Below are positions 12,701-21,384 of a DNA stretch of 43,981 nt, piece by piece. Source of the DNA: Zooshikella harenae (GTDB lineage Bacteria > Pseudomonadota > Gammaproteobacteria > Pseudomonadales > Zooshikellaceae). A model generated the notes under the pieces. That model was not told where the DNA came from and did no database searches. It saw nothing but the letters and a program-made list of their open reading frames with translations. The stretch covers positions 1-43,981 of the forward strand of contig NZ_JAGSOY010000040.1 of the NCBI RefSeq assembly GCF_018837975.1, written 5' to 3'. Each line of letters begins with the position of its first letter. The first letter of the stretch is position 1. A program made the translations under genes and the position numbers.

Positions 12701-13264
12701 TTGTGTACGACGAATACGGTTTTCAGTTTCACGACGTCGTTCTTTATATTTAGAAATACCTGCTGCTTCTTCGATAAATACTCGAAGCTCTTCAGGCTTT
12801 GACTCAATTAAATTAGAGACAATACCCTGACTGATAATAGCATAGCTCCTGGGGCCTAAACCTGTACCCAAGAAAATATCCGTAATATCTTTTCGACGAC
12901 ACTTAACACCATTAAGGTAATACGAATTTTTTGCGTCGCGTGTAACTTTTCGGCGAATGGATATTTCGTTATACTTTGCATACTCGCCTTTAAGCGTGCC
13001 ATCACTATTGTCAAACACTAGCTCTACTGATGCTTGTCCAACAGGTTTACGTCCTTTGGAGCCATTAAAAATAACATCTGTCATTGACTCTCCCCGCAAA
13101 TTTTTTGCGGAGCTCTCACCCATTACCCAACGTACGGCATCAATAATATTTGATTTGCCACAGCCATTCGGCCCGACAATCCCACTCATGTTAGTGGGAA
13201 ATGGTACGGTGGTAGGGTCTACAAAAGATTTAAAACCAGCTAGCTTAATACATTTAAGACGCAT
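9746..13264 (-). CDS. smc: chromosome segregation protein SMC
   Basis: ATPase that compacts and helps segregate the chromosome as a V-shaped dimer. At 1172 residues it has the full SMC plan. The N-terminal head has Walker A GPNGCGKS (31-38). A first coiled coil (about 165-500) is followed by the hinge (around GLNVVPGWETAVETVLGDYL and INTPEG-like ITPEGIWL). A second coiled coil (about 680-1020) leads to a C-terminal head with signature LLSGGEKALTAIAL and Walker B FCMLDEVDAPLDD. The composition is very Gln/Glu rich in the coils. ATG start at 13262-13264. The presence of SMC fits lineages that use SMC-ScpAB rather than only MukB; scpA and scpB are not in the window. It is upstream of zipA on the same strand. 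Confidence 0.97.
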   Translation of the reverse strand: MRLKCIKLAGFKSFVDPTTVPFPTNMSGIVGPNGCGKSNIIDAVRWVMGESSAKNLRGESMTDVIFNGSKGRKPVGQASVELVFDNSDGTLKGEYAKYNEISIRRKVTRDAKNSYYLNGVKCRRKDITDIFLGTGLGPRSYAIISQGIVSNLIESKPEELRVFIEEAAGISKYKERRRETENRIRRTQENLERLTDLRDELDRQLQHLHRQAQAAEKYKEYKTEERLKKAQLQALKWKSLDEKLTTERKQVSTLEVELEKHIAGQRSVDTTLEEKRQFHIEATDRFNEVQGRFYSLGNEISKIEQTIQHSKTRAQELKADLQQTEANLVESQQLLESDQSLELQLTEELAGLEPELELLRETEEMSTQALQEAEESMQRWQFDWEQFNQQVAEPKRQAEVERSRIQQWEQTIDRLQARQQRLREEQAGVQIDPLADEIEMLSERIAERLLEQEQGQELIQSLAEQITRQRQVINTHQQQLNQYQQTLQEARGRYASLDALHQAALGDNGEEQQQWLAEHKLNEKPRLAEGLNVVPGWETAVETVLGDYLQAFAVDQFESFTEALATFNSGSLTLYKYAQRLEQATRGMVEQNTLLAKVIAADCDLQPWLGCIKTADTLGEAFAMLDGLPIGESIITPEGIWLSHHWLRVTREDNAAAGMLARQQEMVELQAQIENITDKTQQEEEALHIAEQCLRDVEQQLETERQQRSSEERELSVLQADLSAKKVKVDEVKARAERLKLEQAELCEQLTLEQERVAEARLTLQEAIDAMAQGEERREFLLKQRDSIRGQLDQVRQQARHDKDAAHQLALRQQSLSTQLTSTLQGAVRLQQQVDKMLARKQDILTSLEESELPVDDLTVELEALLEERLLIEEEMTEAKQQLGEIDHGMRQLEQQRTQADQQAQQVRTALEKYRLTAQSLEVQRQSLHEQLQADSFDLTTVLENLPTEANESQWATELEKIAGRIQRLGAINLAAIDEYQTQSQRKKYLDSQNDDLVQALSTLEEAIRKIDRETKARFKETFDLVNNGLQILFPKVFGGGSAYLELTGEDLLDTGVAIMARPPGKKNSTIHLLSGGEKALTAIALVFAIFQLNPAPFCMLDEVDAPLDDANVGRYARMVKEMSSSVQFIYITHNKIAMEAANQMMGVTMHEPGVSRLVAVDIEQAAALAAV

Positions 13265-13657
13265 GGAATTCTGCTTGCCTTAAGTACAACAATTTGAGTC
13301 AAAGTCCTAGCGAAACAATCGGGCCATTATCCTGATTTATCCGTTACAGTGAATTATTTTTTGTTGCTAATTGTTAATCAACCACTATAGGTTCAACACT
13401 TGTTCACATTTATACCCTTTATATGAGGTATAAAATCCACACGTAACGTCTAATAATGCAAAACTGCGCTTAGTTTAATCAGCTTTAATCTATGTGTATA
13501 CACATTAATCAGCCAAAATTAGTTATTTACAAAGCATTTTGTATACCAGTATCTAAAACAACGCTACTAAGCCAGCCCACAAGTACAAGTGCTATTTATT
13601 GCATAAGAGAGGTGTTTTACACTGCAAAATAACTCGTCACTTTCAGCATAAAACAAC
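13265..13657. other. intergenic region upstream of smc
   Basis: About 390 bp without an ORF I can support. It holds a perfect 8-bp inverted repeat TTTATACC/GGTATAAA at 13409-13434 (spacer 10), about 145 bp upstream of the smc start, which could be an operator or a promoter-proximal hairpin. The remainder is AT rich, and I see nothing else in it. Confidence 0.45.
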
Positions 13658-13690
13658 GCGTGCCAGCAATGGAATTCAGTGCTAGCACGC
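13658..13690 (-). terminator. terminator downstream of gntR
   Basis: The arms 13658-13668 and 13680-13690 (GCGTGCCAGCA/TGCTAGCACGC) pair with one mismatch around an 11-base loop. On the minus strand it is followed by GTTGTTTTAT. It lies 40 bp past the gntR stop codon, so it probably separates gntR from smc. Confidence 0.65.
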
Positions 13691-13729
13691 CAAAAATTTC
13701 ACAGCTAAGTGTGATTAAGCAGATACACT

Positions 13730-14416
13730 TTAGGCAAGTGTTACTTCTGGTACGCTGTGCTCATTAGACATAATGGCTAAAACCGAGTCACGATTACTAT
13801 GTGCATAATTTCGTACTAACTGTTCAATACGAACAACATCACGCTGCATAATCGAAATCAGGATTTGATTAAAAAAGTTGAGTGATTGTTCTAATTCTTC
13901 TTCACGACGTGATAACGCTAAATGATAGGTACGGTGAATTGCAGGTTGTAGATTATTAAGAATCTGGGTTAAATAAGGATTTTTAACAATGTTATTCGCT
14001 AAATCGATAACCACAAAACTACATTTGACGAACTCTTCTATATTTCCCTCACGAGCAAGATTCTTTAGCCGTTCAAGATAAACTTCAAAAGGCTTCAGCT
14101 GGTGTAATTCCTTCCATTTACCTGCTAACTCTACAGCTAACATGGTATAAAGGTTTTCCACCATTACGTACAAACAGCGAATTTTATGCTCCGTTAAGTC
14201 ACTTACCATTGCGCCACGCCGTGGTAAAATATCAATCAAGTGGCGACGTTGCAGCAGCAGCAGTGCTTCACGAACAGATCCCCGGCTGACATCAAGCTCA
14301 TGAGCAATTTTTAACTCTTGAATACGCTCACGAGATTTTAGCTTACCAGTGATAATTTTATTCGCTAAGTGTTGTGCAATCTGCTCAGTGAGGCTATCAG
14401 CAGCTTTGAAAAACAT
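13730..14416 (-). CDS. GntR-family (FadR/FCD-like) transcriptional regulator
   Basis: A DNA-binding regulator. The N-terminal winged helix has the GntR pattern: SLTEQIAQHLANKIITGKL, then the HTH with I-A-H-E-L-D-V-S-R-G-S-V-R-E-A-L and the L-L-Q-R-R-H-L-I-D wing. The C-terminal part is all-helical, as in the FCD group, but the ligand is unknown. The frame is open up to a TTG at 14435-14437. I prefer the internal ATG at 14414-14416 (MFFKAADSLTEQ), since GntR proteins usually begin a few residues before the first helix and G6 lies about 12 nt upstream. A GntR gene also neighbours smc in Pseudomonas, so this is probably the same conserved regulator rather than an acquired one. Confidence 0.9.
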   Translation of the reverse strand: MFFKAADSLTEQIAQHLANKIITGKLKSRERIQELKIAHELDVSRGSVREALLLLQRRHLIDILPRRGAMVSDLTEHKIRCLYVMVENLYTMLAVELAGKWKELHQLKPFEVYLERLKNLAREGNIEEFVKCSFVVIDLANNIVKNPYLTQILNNLQPAIHRTYHLALSRREEELEQSLNFFNQILISIMQRDVVRIEQLVRNYAHSNRDSVLAIMSNEHSVPEVTLA

Positions 14417-14869
14417 AATCGAAAACAGTCCCCCCAATAAAGCAAGATCAAGCAGCCAATACAGCGTATGGCGAATAGCTAGATGGGTGAGGCTTGGCTA
14501 ACAAAGTGAGACTAACGAAAAATAGGCTGTGTTAAGTGAGCCAGGCCTTGGCCAAAATATCCATCCACTACCAGTCACTCACAAGTCATGCATAAACAGG
14601 TATCACTCACCTGTCGGCCTATTGGTATCTGGTATTTCTTCCACACGCTAAAACCACTAGGTTACCAATTTAACGCGCTTAACAAAAAAAAACCGCATGA
14701 ATTAGCAACCTAACATTTATCATTTGTTCCTTTACGGTACTACTTACTTAACATTCAAATTATTTAATAGATTGTTAACACAAACAATATGATATTAACA
14801 ACTACACAACAAATGTTACTTCTCTTTATAACACGATACAAAAAACAACACTAGCAATGTAATGCGAAT
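14417..14869. other. intergenic region between ccmI and gntR
   Basis: About 450 bp. The part next to gntR (14440-14660) is moderately GC rich and must contain the gntR promoter. It includes the near-palindrome CCAGGCCTTGG (14541-14551). The part next to ccmI is very AT rich and may contain the end of the ccm transcript, but I found no convincing terminator hairpin. No ORF or RNA gene is evident. Confidence 0.4.
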
Positions 14870-16183
14870 TTATGGCTCGAAAGGTATTTTTAGTTTTATT
14901 ACATCATCCTGATCTTTAATGGATACCCCAGACTGGACCATGCGCCCATTAACTTGTTTAGGATTACCCGTGGCTGAAACCAGTGCCACCACATCCACAG
15001 TAGTCTGCTGTGATAATTTCATATCAGGCATCATACTTTGGCTATCATCAAGGGTGACCAACCTGGGCAGCTCTGATAACTGTAAAACGCTCACTGCTAC
15101 AGGCATCTTAACCCCAACAGGACGAGCCAAAACATAGACTTTTGCCGTTCTAGGAAGTGTGGTTAACAGCTTGGGGTCAACTTCAACCAAAACCTGTAGT
15201 TTCACTGCTGCTGTTGCAGTAGATGCAGTCCCTCTATCTATATCAGCTTGGGCCGAAGATGGAGCATTTACTAATGAGGATTGCTCTGTTTGCTGCTCAG
15301 CAAGTAGTTGTCTTGCCTTAGTGATTCCCTGTTGAATTGGCTGAGCTTCACCCTCTGGAATACCTGAATCAAGAATTTGCTGCCAATGATCAATGGCCAG
15401 CTGATATTTTCCTGATTCAAATGCAGCAATTCCCAATAAGCCAAGAGCTATTTGTTGTTTGGGTTTATGCTGTAAAGCTTGCTTAGCATAGGCAATCACT
15501 TCATCGGTCATTCGATTACCATTTGCCAAATATAGCGTTTCCGCCAGTCTCGCCATAACCTCAGCATCATTAGGCACTAACGATTGTAAGGTTTGATACG
15601 CTGTTAATGAGTCAGAGTAGCGTTGCTGTGCAGCATAGACTCGTGCCAGCCAAAACCAGCCATCTTTGTTCTCTGGCTGTTTTTGTACTGCACTTTCAAG
15701 CTTTTTGGTAAGTTCAGGCAAAGATAAGTTAGCCAGCTCCGCAGAAGAAGGCATTGAAGCAACCATAGCAAGTTCCTGACTTGCACCAAGTTGCCAGTAA
15801 ATAGCCAATGCTAGGCATGGAACAATAAAAGCCATACCCCACATACTAAGCCTAGCTAGTTTTGGTGTTATACCCTGCGTTTGATCCAGCTCCTCCTTTC
15901 CTTGAACATCCTTGAGCAGCTGCCGTTGTAACTCAACTACCATCGTTTGGTGATCAATGGCTGAAATATCACCACATTCCAGACTGCTATTAAGCTCTGC
16001 TAACCGTTGCTGATATAAAGTTACATTAAGCTTATCCTGTTGTTTTTCCAGCACTAGCACCATGTCATCAGTAGTGTTTAGTGCACTTGCTGTAGCAACT
16101 GTTTTTCGTAATAACGGAGACAAGATAAAAAAAACGGCCACTAAGGCAAGAACAATAAGGCTTATCCAATACAACATCATCAC
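14870..16183 (-). CDS. ccmI: cytochrome c maturation protein CcmI
   Basis: Chaperone that holds apocytochrome c and presents it to the CcmF/CcmH haem ligation complex. A 437-residue membrane protein with a helix at residues 4-24, a cytoplasmic loop rich in Gln/Leu/Glu (about 30-105), a second helix near 112-130 and a periplasmic domain. The periplasmic part contains TPR-like helices, with repeated patterns such as GWFWLARVYAAQQRYSDSL and ALGLLGIAAFESGKY, typical of the NrfG/CcmI type. A C-terminal beta-rich extension (from about 325) follows a Ser/Ala/Thr linker. It overlaps ccmH by 4 nt (ATGA), showing translational coupling, and is the last gene of the operon. Confidence 0.93.
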   Translation of the reverse strand: MMMLYWISLIVLALVAVFFILSPLLRKTVATASALNTTDDMVLVLEKQQDKLNVTLYQQRLAELNSSLECGDISAIDHQTMVVELQRQLLKDVQGKEELDQTQGITPKLARLSMWGMAFIVPCLALAIYWQLGASQELAMVASMPSSAELANLSLPELTKKLESAVQKQPENKDGWFWLARVYAAQQRYSDSLTAYQTLQSLVPNDAEVMARLAETLYLANGNRMTDEVIAYAKQALQHKPKQQIALGLLGIAAFESGKYQLAIDHWQQILDSGIPEGEAQPIQQGITKARQLLAEQQTEQSSLVNAPSSAQADIDRGTASTATAAVKLQVLVEVDPKLLTTLPRTAKVYVLARPVGVKMPVAVSVLQLSELPRLVTLDDSQSMMPDMKLSQQTTVDVVALVSATGNPKQVNGRMVQSGVSIKDQDDVIKLKIPFEP

Positions 16184-16671
16184 GACTTTTCTGACTCCTT
16201 AAGAATCACAGTTAACGCAGCCTTTTCTTCTTCAGACAATGCCTGTGGTTGTGCTTGAGATCGTCGGCGCCACAGCAGGTGGCCCAGTACAAGAAGCCCG
16301 ACAGTAAGTAAGATAAAGGGTAAGCTCCATAACAGCCAAGTACGATGATCCCAGGGAGGATTGTAAAGAACGAAATCACCATAACGTGACTGCATAAAGT
16401 CGATAATGGCCTTGTCAGACTCACCGACCTGCAACATTGTGTAGATTTTACGCCGCAGATCCACGGCGATAGGTGCATTAGAGTCAGCAATATTCTGGTT
16501 TTGACACTTTGGACAACGTAACTCTTCTGTCAAAACCTGGAAGCGCTCACGCTGCTGATCAGAGCTGAACTCATAGGTATCAATCGCAGCCCAACTCAAA
16601 GAAACTAAGCTGGTGCAAATAAATAGCACGCTGATAAATTTGAGCACGTTAGACCAGGTTGCCTGACTCAT
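16180..16671 (-). CDS. ccmH: cytochrome c maturation protein CcmH
   Basis: Thiol oxidoreductase of the haem ligation complex; it keeps the apocytochrome CxxCH cysteines reduced. At 163 residues it is the short form (CcmL-like), with the TPR part encoded separately as ccmI. It has a signal peptide (1-29, ending SLSWA-AIDTY), the redox motif L-R-C-P-K-C-Q-N with Cys at 53 and 56, then I-A-D-S-N-A-P-I-A-x-D-L-R, and a C-terminal membrane helix (about 108-130). It overlaps ccmG and ccmI by 4 nt on each side. Confidence 0.96.
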   Translation of the reverse strand: MSQATWSNVLKFISVLFICTSLVSLSWAAIDTYEFSSDQQRERFQVLTEELRCPKCQNQNIADSNAPIAVDLRRKIYTMLQVGESDKAIIDFMQSRYGDFVLYNPPWDHRTWLLWSLPFILLTVGLLVLGHLLWRRRSQAQPQALSEEEKAALTVILKESEKS

Positions 16672-17213
16672 GATGGGCCTCCTTTACCTTGCAACTGGCT
16701 GACAATTGGCTGAAGCGACTCTTGCCATACTCGCTCATCAATAACACCAATATGCTTGTAACGAATGACGCCTTGCCGATCAACGACATACGTTTCTGGT
16801 GCGCCATATACCCCTAACTCAATACCTAAATCTCCAGAAGCATCAACCACAGTAGCTTGATAGGGATTACCCAGTTTCGCCAACCACTGCTTTGCCTGTT
16901 GGGTATCATCTTTGTAATTAATCCCAACAATACGCACCCCCTGCTGCTGAGCCAGCCTCAATAAAAAAGGATGTTCAACATGGCAGGAAGGACACCAGGT
17001 TGCCCACACATTAACTAACGTGACCTCGCCCTTAAGTAATGAAGCATCAAGCGTTTTTTGATTTTCTCCTAGCCCTGGGAGAGAAAACACAGGAAACGGT
17101 TTATTGAGTAATGCAGATGGCAACGTACGAGGGTTCTGGTACAAAGCTTGATAGAGAAAACCAGCCAGTAACAAAAACACTAACAGCGGGATGAATAACT
17201 TTAGTCGTTTCAT
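16668..17213 (-). CDS. ccmG: thiol:disulfide interchange protein CcmG (DsbE)
   Basis: Membrane-anchored periplasmic thioredoxin that passes reducing power to CcmH and apocytochrome c. The 181-residue protein has a single N-terminal helix (about 6-24). A thioredoxin fold follows with the family active site W-A-T-W-C-P-S-C (Cys 74 and 77) and the downstream GVYGAPETYVVD loop holding the cis-proline. These features, rather than those of DsbA or plain thioredoxin, identify CcmG. It starts 6 nt after ccmF and overlaps ccmH by 4 nt. Confidence 0.96.
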   Translation of the reverse strand: MKRLKLFIPLLVFLLLAGFLYQALYQNPRTLPSALLNKPFPVFSLPGLGENQKTLDASLLKGEVTLVNVWATWCPSCHVEHPFLLRLAQQQGVRIVGINYKDDTQQAKQWLAKLGNPYQATVVDASGDLGIELGVYGAPETYVVDRQGVIRYKHIGVIDERVWQESLQPIVSQLQGKGGPS

Positions 17214-17219
17214 AGCAAT

Positions 17220-19208
17220 TTACGCATGAGAATAGGCAGTTTCAGAAGTTTGCTCAGTACGCGCCACAACAACCCGTCGTCGTCGATAACGCTTATCCAG
17301 CACTGCTAATATACCGCCCAATGCCATAATTAAAGCGCCAAGCCATATACAACGCACAAAGGCTTTATAATGAATACGTACCGCCCAAGCACCATCACCC
17401 AGTGGCTCTCCCAGTGCAACATAGAGGTCTCGTGTTAAGCCTGGGTCAATAGCCGCTTCAGTCATCATTGAGCGCTGTACTTCATATCGACGTTTCTGAG
17501 GATGCAAGGTTGTGACATGTCCACCCTCAAGGGTTGTAACCTTAATTTCTCCCTGATCTGCTTCGAAGTTTGGACCTTTTACACGTTGAGTCCCCATAAA
17601 AGTAAAGGTCAACCCAGACAGCTGTAATTGGTCACCAGGTGCCATGCGCAAATCACGCTCCTCACTGTAAAAGCTGGTTAACACTACACCAAGAATACAA
17701 ACAGCAAACCCAATGTGGCCCAAATGCATTCCGTAATAACTTAAGGTCAATTTCCGCAGCCCTTGCCAAGTGGATGACTGATTTCTTAATTTGCGGAGAA
17801 CATCAGTCAACACCGACAAGACAATCCACAGGACAACAACCAAGCCAACCCATACAGGTAATAACCAACCTTGTGTATGCCAAACACTCAGGACCGAGCC
17901 CAAGAGTAATGCACCTAACAAAGCCCAACGCAAATAGCTAAACAATTGCAGCATTCGGCTTTGCTTCCAGTTAATGGTAATACCAATCCCTAATAACAGT
18001 GCGAGTGTGACCATAAGCCAAGGAAAGAACTGGTTAAAATAAGGTGGGCCAACAGATAACTTGCTACCTGAAAGGGCTTCCGCAAGTAACGGATACAAGG
18101 TACCCACAAGAATCAATGCTGTGGCAATGGTTAGCACAATATTATTCAGCAACAACAGTGTTTCTCTCGACCACAGCGAAAATTGAGTACTACTCTGTAC
18201 TGCAGGTGCACGAAGCGCGTATAACAGAAGCGAGCCACCCACAACTAACAGTAAAAAGGCTAAAATAAATACGCCTCGTGCTGGGTCCGTGGCAAATGCA
18301 TGTACAGATGTTAAAACACCTGACCGAACTAAAAATGCACCTAGAAGACTCAAAGAAAACGTTGCAATGGCAAGAAAAACTGTCCAGCTTTTAAAGACAC
18401 CACGCTTTTCAGTGACCGCTAAAGAATGGATAAGTGCTGTTCCCATCAGCCAGGGCATAAAAGAGGCATTTTCGACAGGGTCCCAAAACCACCAGCCCCC
18501 CCAGCCAAGTTCGTAGTATGCCCACCAACTACCCAGCGCAATACCTACAGTTAAAAAGCTCCAGGCAATTGTCGTCCAAGGACGAGACCAACGCGCCCAA
18601 GCAGCATCAAGGCGCCCACCTAATAATGCCGCAATAGCAAACGCAAAAACCACAGAAAATCCAACATAGCCCATATACAACATAGGTGGATGAATAATCA
18701 GGCCAAAATCCTGTAATAGAGGATTCAGATCGCGACCATCGATAGGGGCATGAGGCAATAAACGTTTAAATGGGTTTGAGGTAAATAATAAAAAAGCTAA
18801 AAAACCAACACTACAAAGCCCCAGGATACTTAATACCCTAGCAACCAGGTAACGCGGTAGACTTTGACTAAAAATAGCAACAGCCAGTGTCCAGCCCGCA
18901 GTCATCAAACACCACAACAAAAAAGAGCCTTCGTGAGCACCCCAAATTGCACTTATTTTATAAGGCAGAGGCAGTAGACTATTAGAGTTTTGAGCCACAT
19001 AAGCCACTGAAAAATCATCAGTAGCAAAACAGTAACCTAAAGCAATAAACGCAATTAACAGAAAGCCAAATTGACCCACGGCTAACGGCTTTCCCATAGC
19101 AATCCATAACTCTTGTTTTAGCAATGTGCCAATCAACGGTACTATCGCCAGCACCAGCGATAAGCAAAATGCAAGAATAACGGCAAAATGACCTATCTCA
19201 GCAATCAT
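17220..19208 (-). CDS. ccmF: haem lyase subunit CcmF
   Basis: Large polytopic membrane protein that transfers haem from holo-CcmE to the apocytochrome. 662 residues with about 15 hydrophobic segments. The haem-handling tryptophan-rich motif G-W-G-G-W-W-F-W-D-P-V-E-N-A-S-F-M-P-W is at about 235-253, and conserved periplasmic histidines occur in GAHEGSFLLW (about 90) and LIIHPPMLYMGY (about 173). The length matches gammaproteobacterial CcmF. It begins 16 nt after ccmE and ends 6 nt before ccmG. Confidence 0.97.
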   Translation of the reverse strand: MIAEIGHFAVILAFCLSLVLAIVPLIGTLLKQELWIAMGKPLAVGQFGFLLIAFIALGYCFATDDFSVAYVAQNSNSLLPLPYKISAIWGAHEGSFLLWCLMTAGWTLAVAIFSQSLPRYLVARVLSILGLCSVGFLAFLLFTSNPFKRLLPHAPIDGRDLNPLLQDFGLIIHPPMLYMGYVGFSVVFAFAIAALLGGRLDAAWARWSRPWTTIAWSFLTVGIALGSWWAYYELGWGGWWFWDPVENASFMPWLMGTALIHSLAVTEKRGVFKSWTVFLAIATFSLSLLGAFLVRSGVLTSVHAFATDPARGVFILAFLLLVVGGSLLLYALRAPAVQSSTQFSLWSRETLLLLNNIVLTIATALILVGTLYPLLAEALSGSKLSVGPPYFNQFFPWLMVTLALLLGIGITINWKQSRMLQLFSYLRWALLGALLLGSVLSVWHTQGWLLPVWVGLVVVLWIVLSVLTDVLRKLRNQSSTWQGLRKLTLSYYGMHLGHIGFAVCILGVVLTSFYSEERDLRMAPGDQLQLSGLTFTFMGTQRVKGPNFEADQGEIKVTTLEGGHVTTLHPQKRRYEVQRSMMTEAAIDPGLTRDLYVALGEPLGDGAWAVRIHYKAFVRCIWLGALIMALGGILAVLDKRYRRRRVVVARTEQTSETAYSHA

Positions 19209-19224
19209 GATTTGGTCTCCACCA

Positions 19225-19689
19225 TTAGTTCGTCGCAGCGGCGGGAGAAGAAGAATAATCAGGGTGGCCCGCTTGCTTTAGCGCGCCTTCTACTTCTGGT
19301 GGCATATAATTCTCATCATGCTTGGCAAGCACCTGATCAGCCATTAACTCACCTGATGCATTCAGTTTACCAACCGCGATTACGCCTTGTCCTTCTCTAA
19401 ATAGATCAGGCAATATGCCTGTAAAATGAACCTTTATTATTGCCTGACCATCCGTAATCGAAAACGTATTCGCTAAAGATTTGGTATCACGCTGGTGAGA
19501 ACCCACGACAACAAGGCCACCGCCACGAATTGTTTTATTAACGGGTGCTTTCCCTGCAGCCAACTCAACAGGTGAGTAAAAGTAATTCATGTTTTCATCT
19601 AGCGCGAGCAGTCCTAAAACAGCAGCCAGGCTCGATCCAAACACAATATACAATACGATCCTCAAGCGATTTTTTCTGACTGGGTTCAT
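19225..19689 (-). CDS. ccmE: haem chaperone CcmE
   Basis: Periplasmic haem carrier that binds haem covalently before passing it to CcmF. The 154-residue protein has an N-terminal membrane anchor (about 9-30), an OB-fold domain with GGLVVVGSHQRD, and the covalent haem histidine in L-A-K-H-D-E-N-Y-M-P-P-E (His 124), with the conserved Tyr four residues later. The C-terminal tail is Ala/Ser rich and disordered. ATG at 19687-19689 overlaps the ccmD stop codon (ATGA). Confidence 0.97.
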   Translation of the reverse strand: MNPVRKNRLRIVLYIVFGSSLAAVLGLLALDENMNYFYSPVELAAGKAPVNKTIRGGGLVVVGSHQRDTKSLANTFSITDGQAIIKVHFTGILPDLFREGQGVIAVGKLNASGELMADQVLAKHDENYMPPEVEGALKQAGHPDYSSSPAAATN

Positions 19690-19865
19690 TGTTGCTGAGC
19701 CTCCCGTCTTAACTGACGTAAGTAGCGCTGTTTAAAACGTTTTTGCTGTGCAAGTGGCGCCCAAATATTGTAAATCATGACCACAACAGCAATACCATAA
19801 CAGCTCCATACATAAAGGCCATGCTTGCCCATTGCCCAAAAATCGGCCCAGGATTCAAAATACAT
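19686..19865 (-). CDS. ccmD: haem exporter subunit CcmD
   Basis: A 59-residue protein missed by a length cut-off but supported by position and features. The ATG at 19863-19865 has AAGGAG about 7 nt upstream. It opens MYFESWADFWAMGKHGLYVW, the usual CcmD beginning with the conserved GKHG-YVW motif, and has one membrane helix (about 18-35) followed by a basic tail (QQKRFKQRYLRQLRRE). CcmD helps release holo-CcmE from the CcmABC complex. Its stop codon overlaps the ccmE start by 4 nt, and it begins 22 nt after ccmC ends. Confidence 0.93.
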   Translation of the reverse strand: MYFESWADFWAMGKHGLYVWSCYGIAVVVMIYNIWAPLAQQKRFKQRYLRQLRREAQQQ

Positions 19866-19887
19866 GATAAGTCTCCTTTAGCCTTGA

Positions 19888-20631
19888 TCAGCGCTTATTG
19901 CTCATCAACGCTTTTACCCAACCTGTCTTATGCTCTCGATGTAATATTTCTGTCCGTAACCTTAAAAGTAAAACTACGGTAAAAAAACAATAAAAACCTG
20001 CAAGACAAATAAAAAGTGGGTAGTACATTTCAGCCGGCATGGCTGGCTTTTCTGTTAACTTAATTGATGCCGTTTGGTGCAGCGTAAACCACCAATCAAC
20101 AGAATATTTAATGATGGGAATATTGACCAGACCAACAAGGGCTAACACAGCAGATGCGCGCGCCGCTGTTTTCATATTATCAATGGAAGCCTGCAGTGCC
20201 ATAAATCCTAAGTACAGAAACAATAAAATCAACATGGATGTCAGTCTGGCATCCCACACCCACCAAGCTCCCCAGGTTGGCTTCCCCCATATGGCACCTG
20301 TTAGTAATGCCAATAACGTAAAAGAGGCACCAATTGGAGCACAGCAGCTTGCTACCAGCTCAGCCATTTTCATTCGCCAAATGAGTCCAACGCCACCGGT
20401 AATGGCCATCAACACATAGGTCGCTTGCGCCAAAAAAGCCGCTGGTACATGAATAAAAATGATGCGGTAACTATTACCTTGAAACCGTTCTGCAGGGGCA
20501 AAAGCTAAACCCCATACCACACCTGTCACCAATAACAATATGGTGAGAATAACTAACCAGGGTAACCAGCGACTGCTAATCTCATAAAACCACTTGGGTG
20601 ACCCAAGTTTGTGAAACCACGTCCAATTCAT
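19888..20631 (-). CDS. ccmC: haem exporter/handling protein CcmC
   Basis: Six-helix membrane protein that loads haem onto CcmE. The 247 residues include the tryptophan-rich haem motif W-G-K-P-T-W-G-A-W-W-V-W-D-A-R-L-T-S at about 115-132 and two flanking histidines, one in RIIFIHVPAAF (61) and one in WWFTLHQTAS. Size and motif distinguish it from CcmF. It lies between ccmB (27 nt gap) and ccmD (22 nt gap). The ATG gives MNWTWFHKLG, a typical start. Confidence 0.97.
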   Translation of the reverse strand: MNWTWFHKLGSPKWFYEISSRWLPWLVILTILLLVTGVVWGLAFAPAERFQGNSYRIIFIHVPAAFLAQATYVLMAITGGVGLIWRMKMAELVASCCAPIGASFTLLALLTGAIWGKPTWGAWWVWDARLTSMLILLFLYLGFMALQASIDNMKTAARASAVLALVGLVNIPIIKYSVDWWFTLHQTASIKLTEKPAMPAEMYYPLFICLAGFYCFFTVVLLLRLRTEILHREHKTGWVKALMSNKR

Positions 20632-20658
20632 TTATTTAAACTCTAAACTTTTCCAGGC

Positions 20659-21384
20659 TTATCCCGAAGCGGTAATTCTTAACCCTGCCGCAATAGCAAA
20701 TGGAGCCAACGTTAATCCCAATGTCAGTAACACAGCAAGCCAGAGTAACTGACCATCAGCGGGTAGTCCCTCACTGGCGGCAACGACAGCTCCCGTGCCT
20801 AACAACAGCACAGGAATATATAAGGGTAAAATAAGCAATGATAATAACATGCCACCCCGCCGAATGCCGACCGTTAGTGCTGCACCTATTGCACCTAACA
20901 GACTCAGTAACGGTGTTCCCAAAGCAAGACTGGCTATCAGTGTCATATAGGCTTGAGATGGCAGAGATAGCATCAAAGCAAGCATTGGCGCCAATATCAG
21001 TAAAGGTAAACCAGTCAAAAGCCAGTGCGCGCAAACTTTGGCAAGAACATGCATAAATAGTGGTTGTGGCACGACTAACAACAAATCCAATGCCCCATCT
21101 TCATAGTCGCCCCGAAACAAAGAGTCCATAGCCAAAAGCGTTGCTAATAAAGCTGCAATCCATATAACACCTGGAGCAAGCTTGGCTAAAAAATCAGGAT
21201 CAGGAGAAATACCCAGAGGAAATAGCGTGACAACAATTAAAAAAAACAAGGGTGGGTTAATCAGCTCAGCCTGTCGTCTAAAACCAAGCCGCAAATCACG
21301 GCATAGTGTTACCCATACAGCAGCTCCAGGACTCACCAGCATAGGCTTTACTGTTGAGGCAGGCGCGTTAATTTCACTCACCAT
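20659..21384 (-). CDS. ccmB: haem exporter permease CcmB
   Basis: Membrane permease partner of the CcmA ATPase. About 241 residues with six hydrophobic segments. The family pattern includes C-R-D-L-R-L-G-F-R-R near the N terminus and F-R-G-D-Y-E-D-G-A-L-D-L-L-L before the second helix pair. The frame is open to 21426, but I prefer the ATG at 21382-21384 (MVSEINAPAS), which overlaps the ccmA stop region by 11 nt and gives the usual distance to the CRDL motif. The longer start would overlap ccmA much further. Confidence 0.94.
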   Translation of the reverse strand: MVSEINAPASTVKPMLVSPGAAVWVTLCRDLRLGFRRQAELINPPLFFLIVVTLFPLGISPDPDFLAKLAPGVIWIAALLATLLAMDSLFRGDYEDGALDLLLVVPQPLFMHVLAKVCAHWLLTGLPLLILAPMLALMLSLPSQAYMTLIASLALGTPLLSLLGAIGAALTVGIRRGGMLLSLLILPLYIPVLLLGTGAVVAASEGLPADGQLLWLAVLLTLGLTLAPFAIAAGLRITASG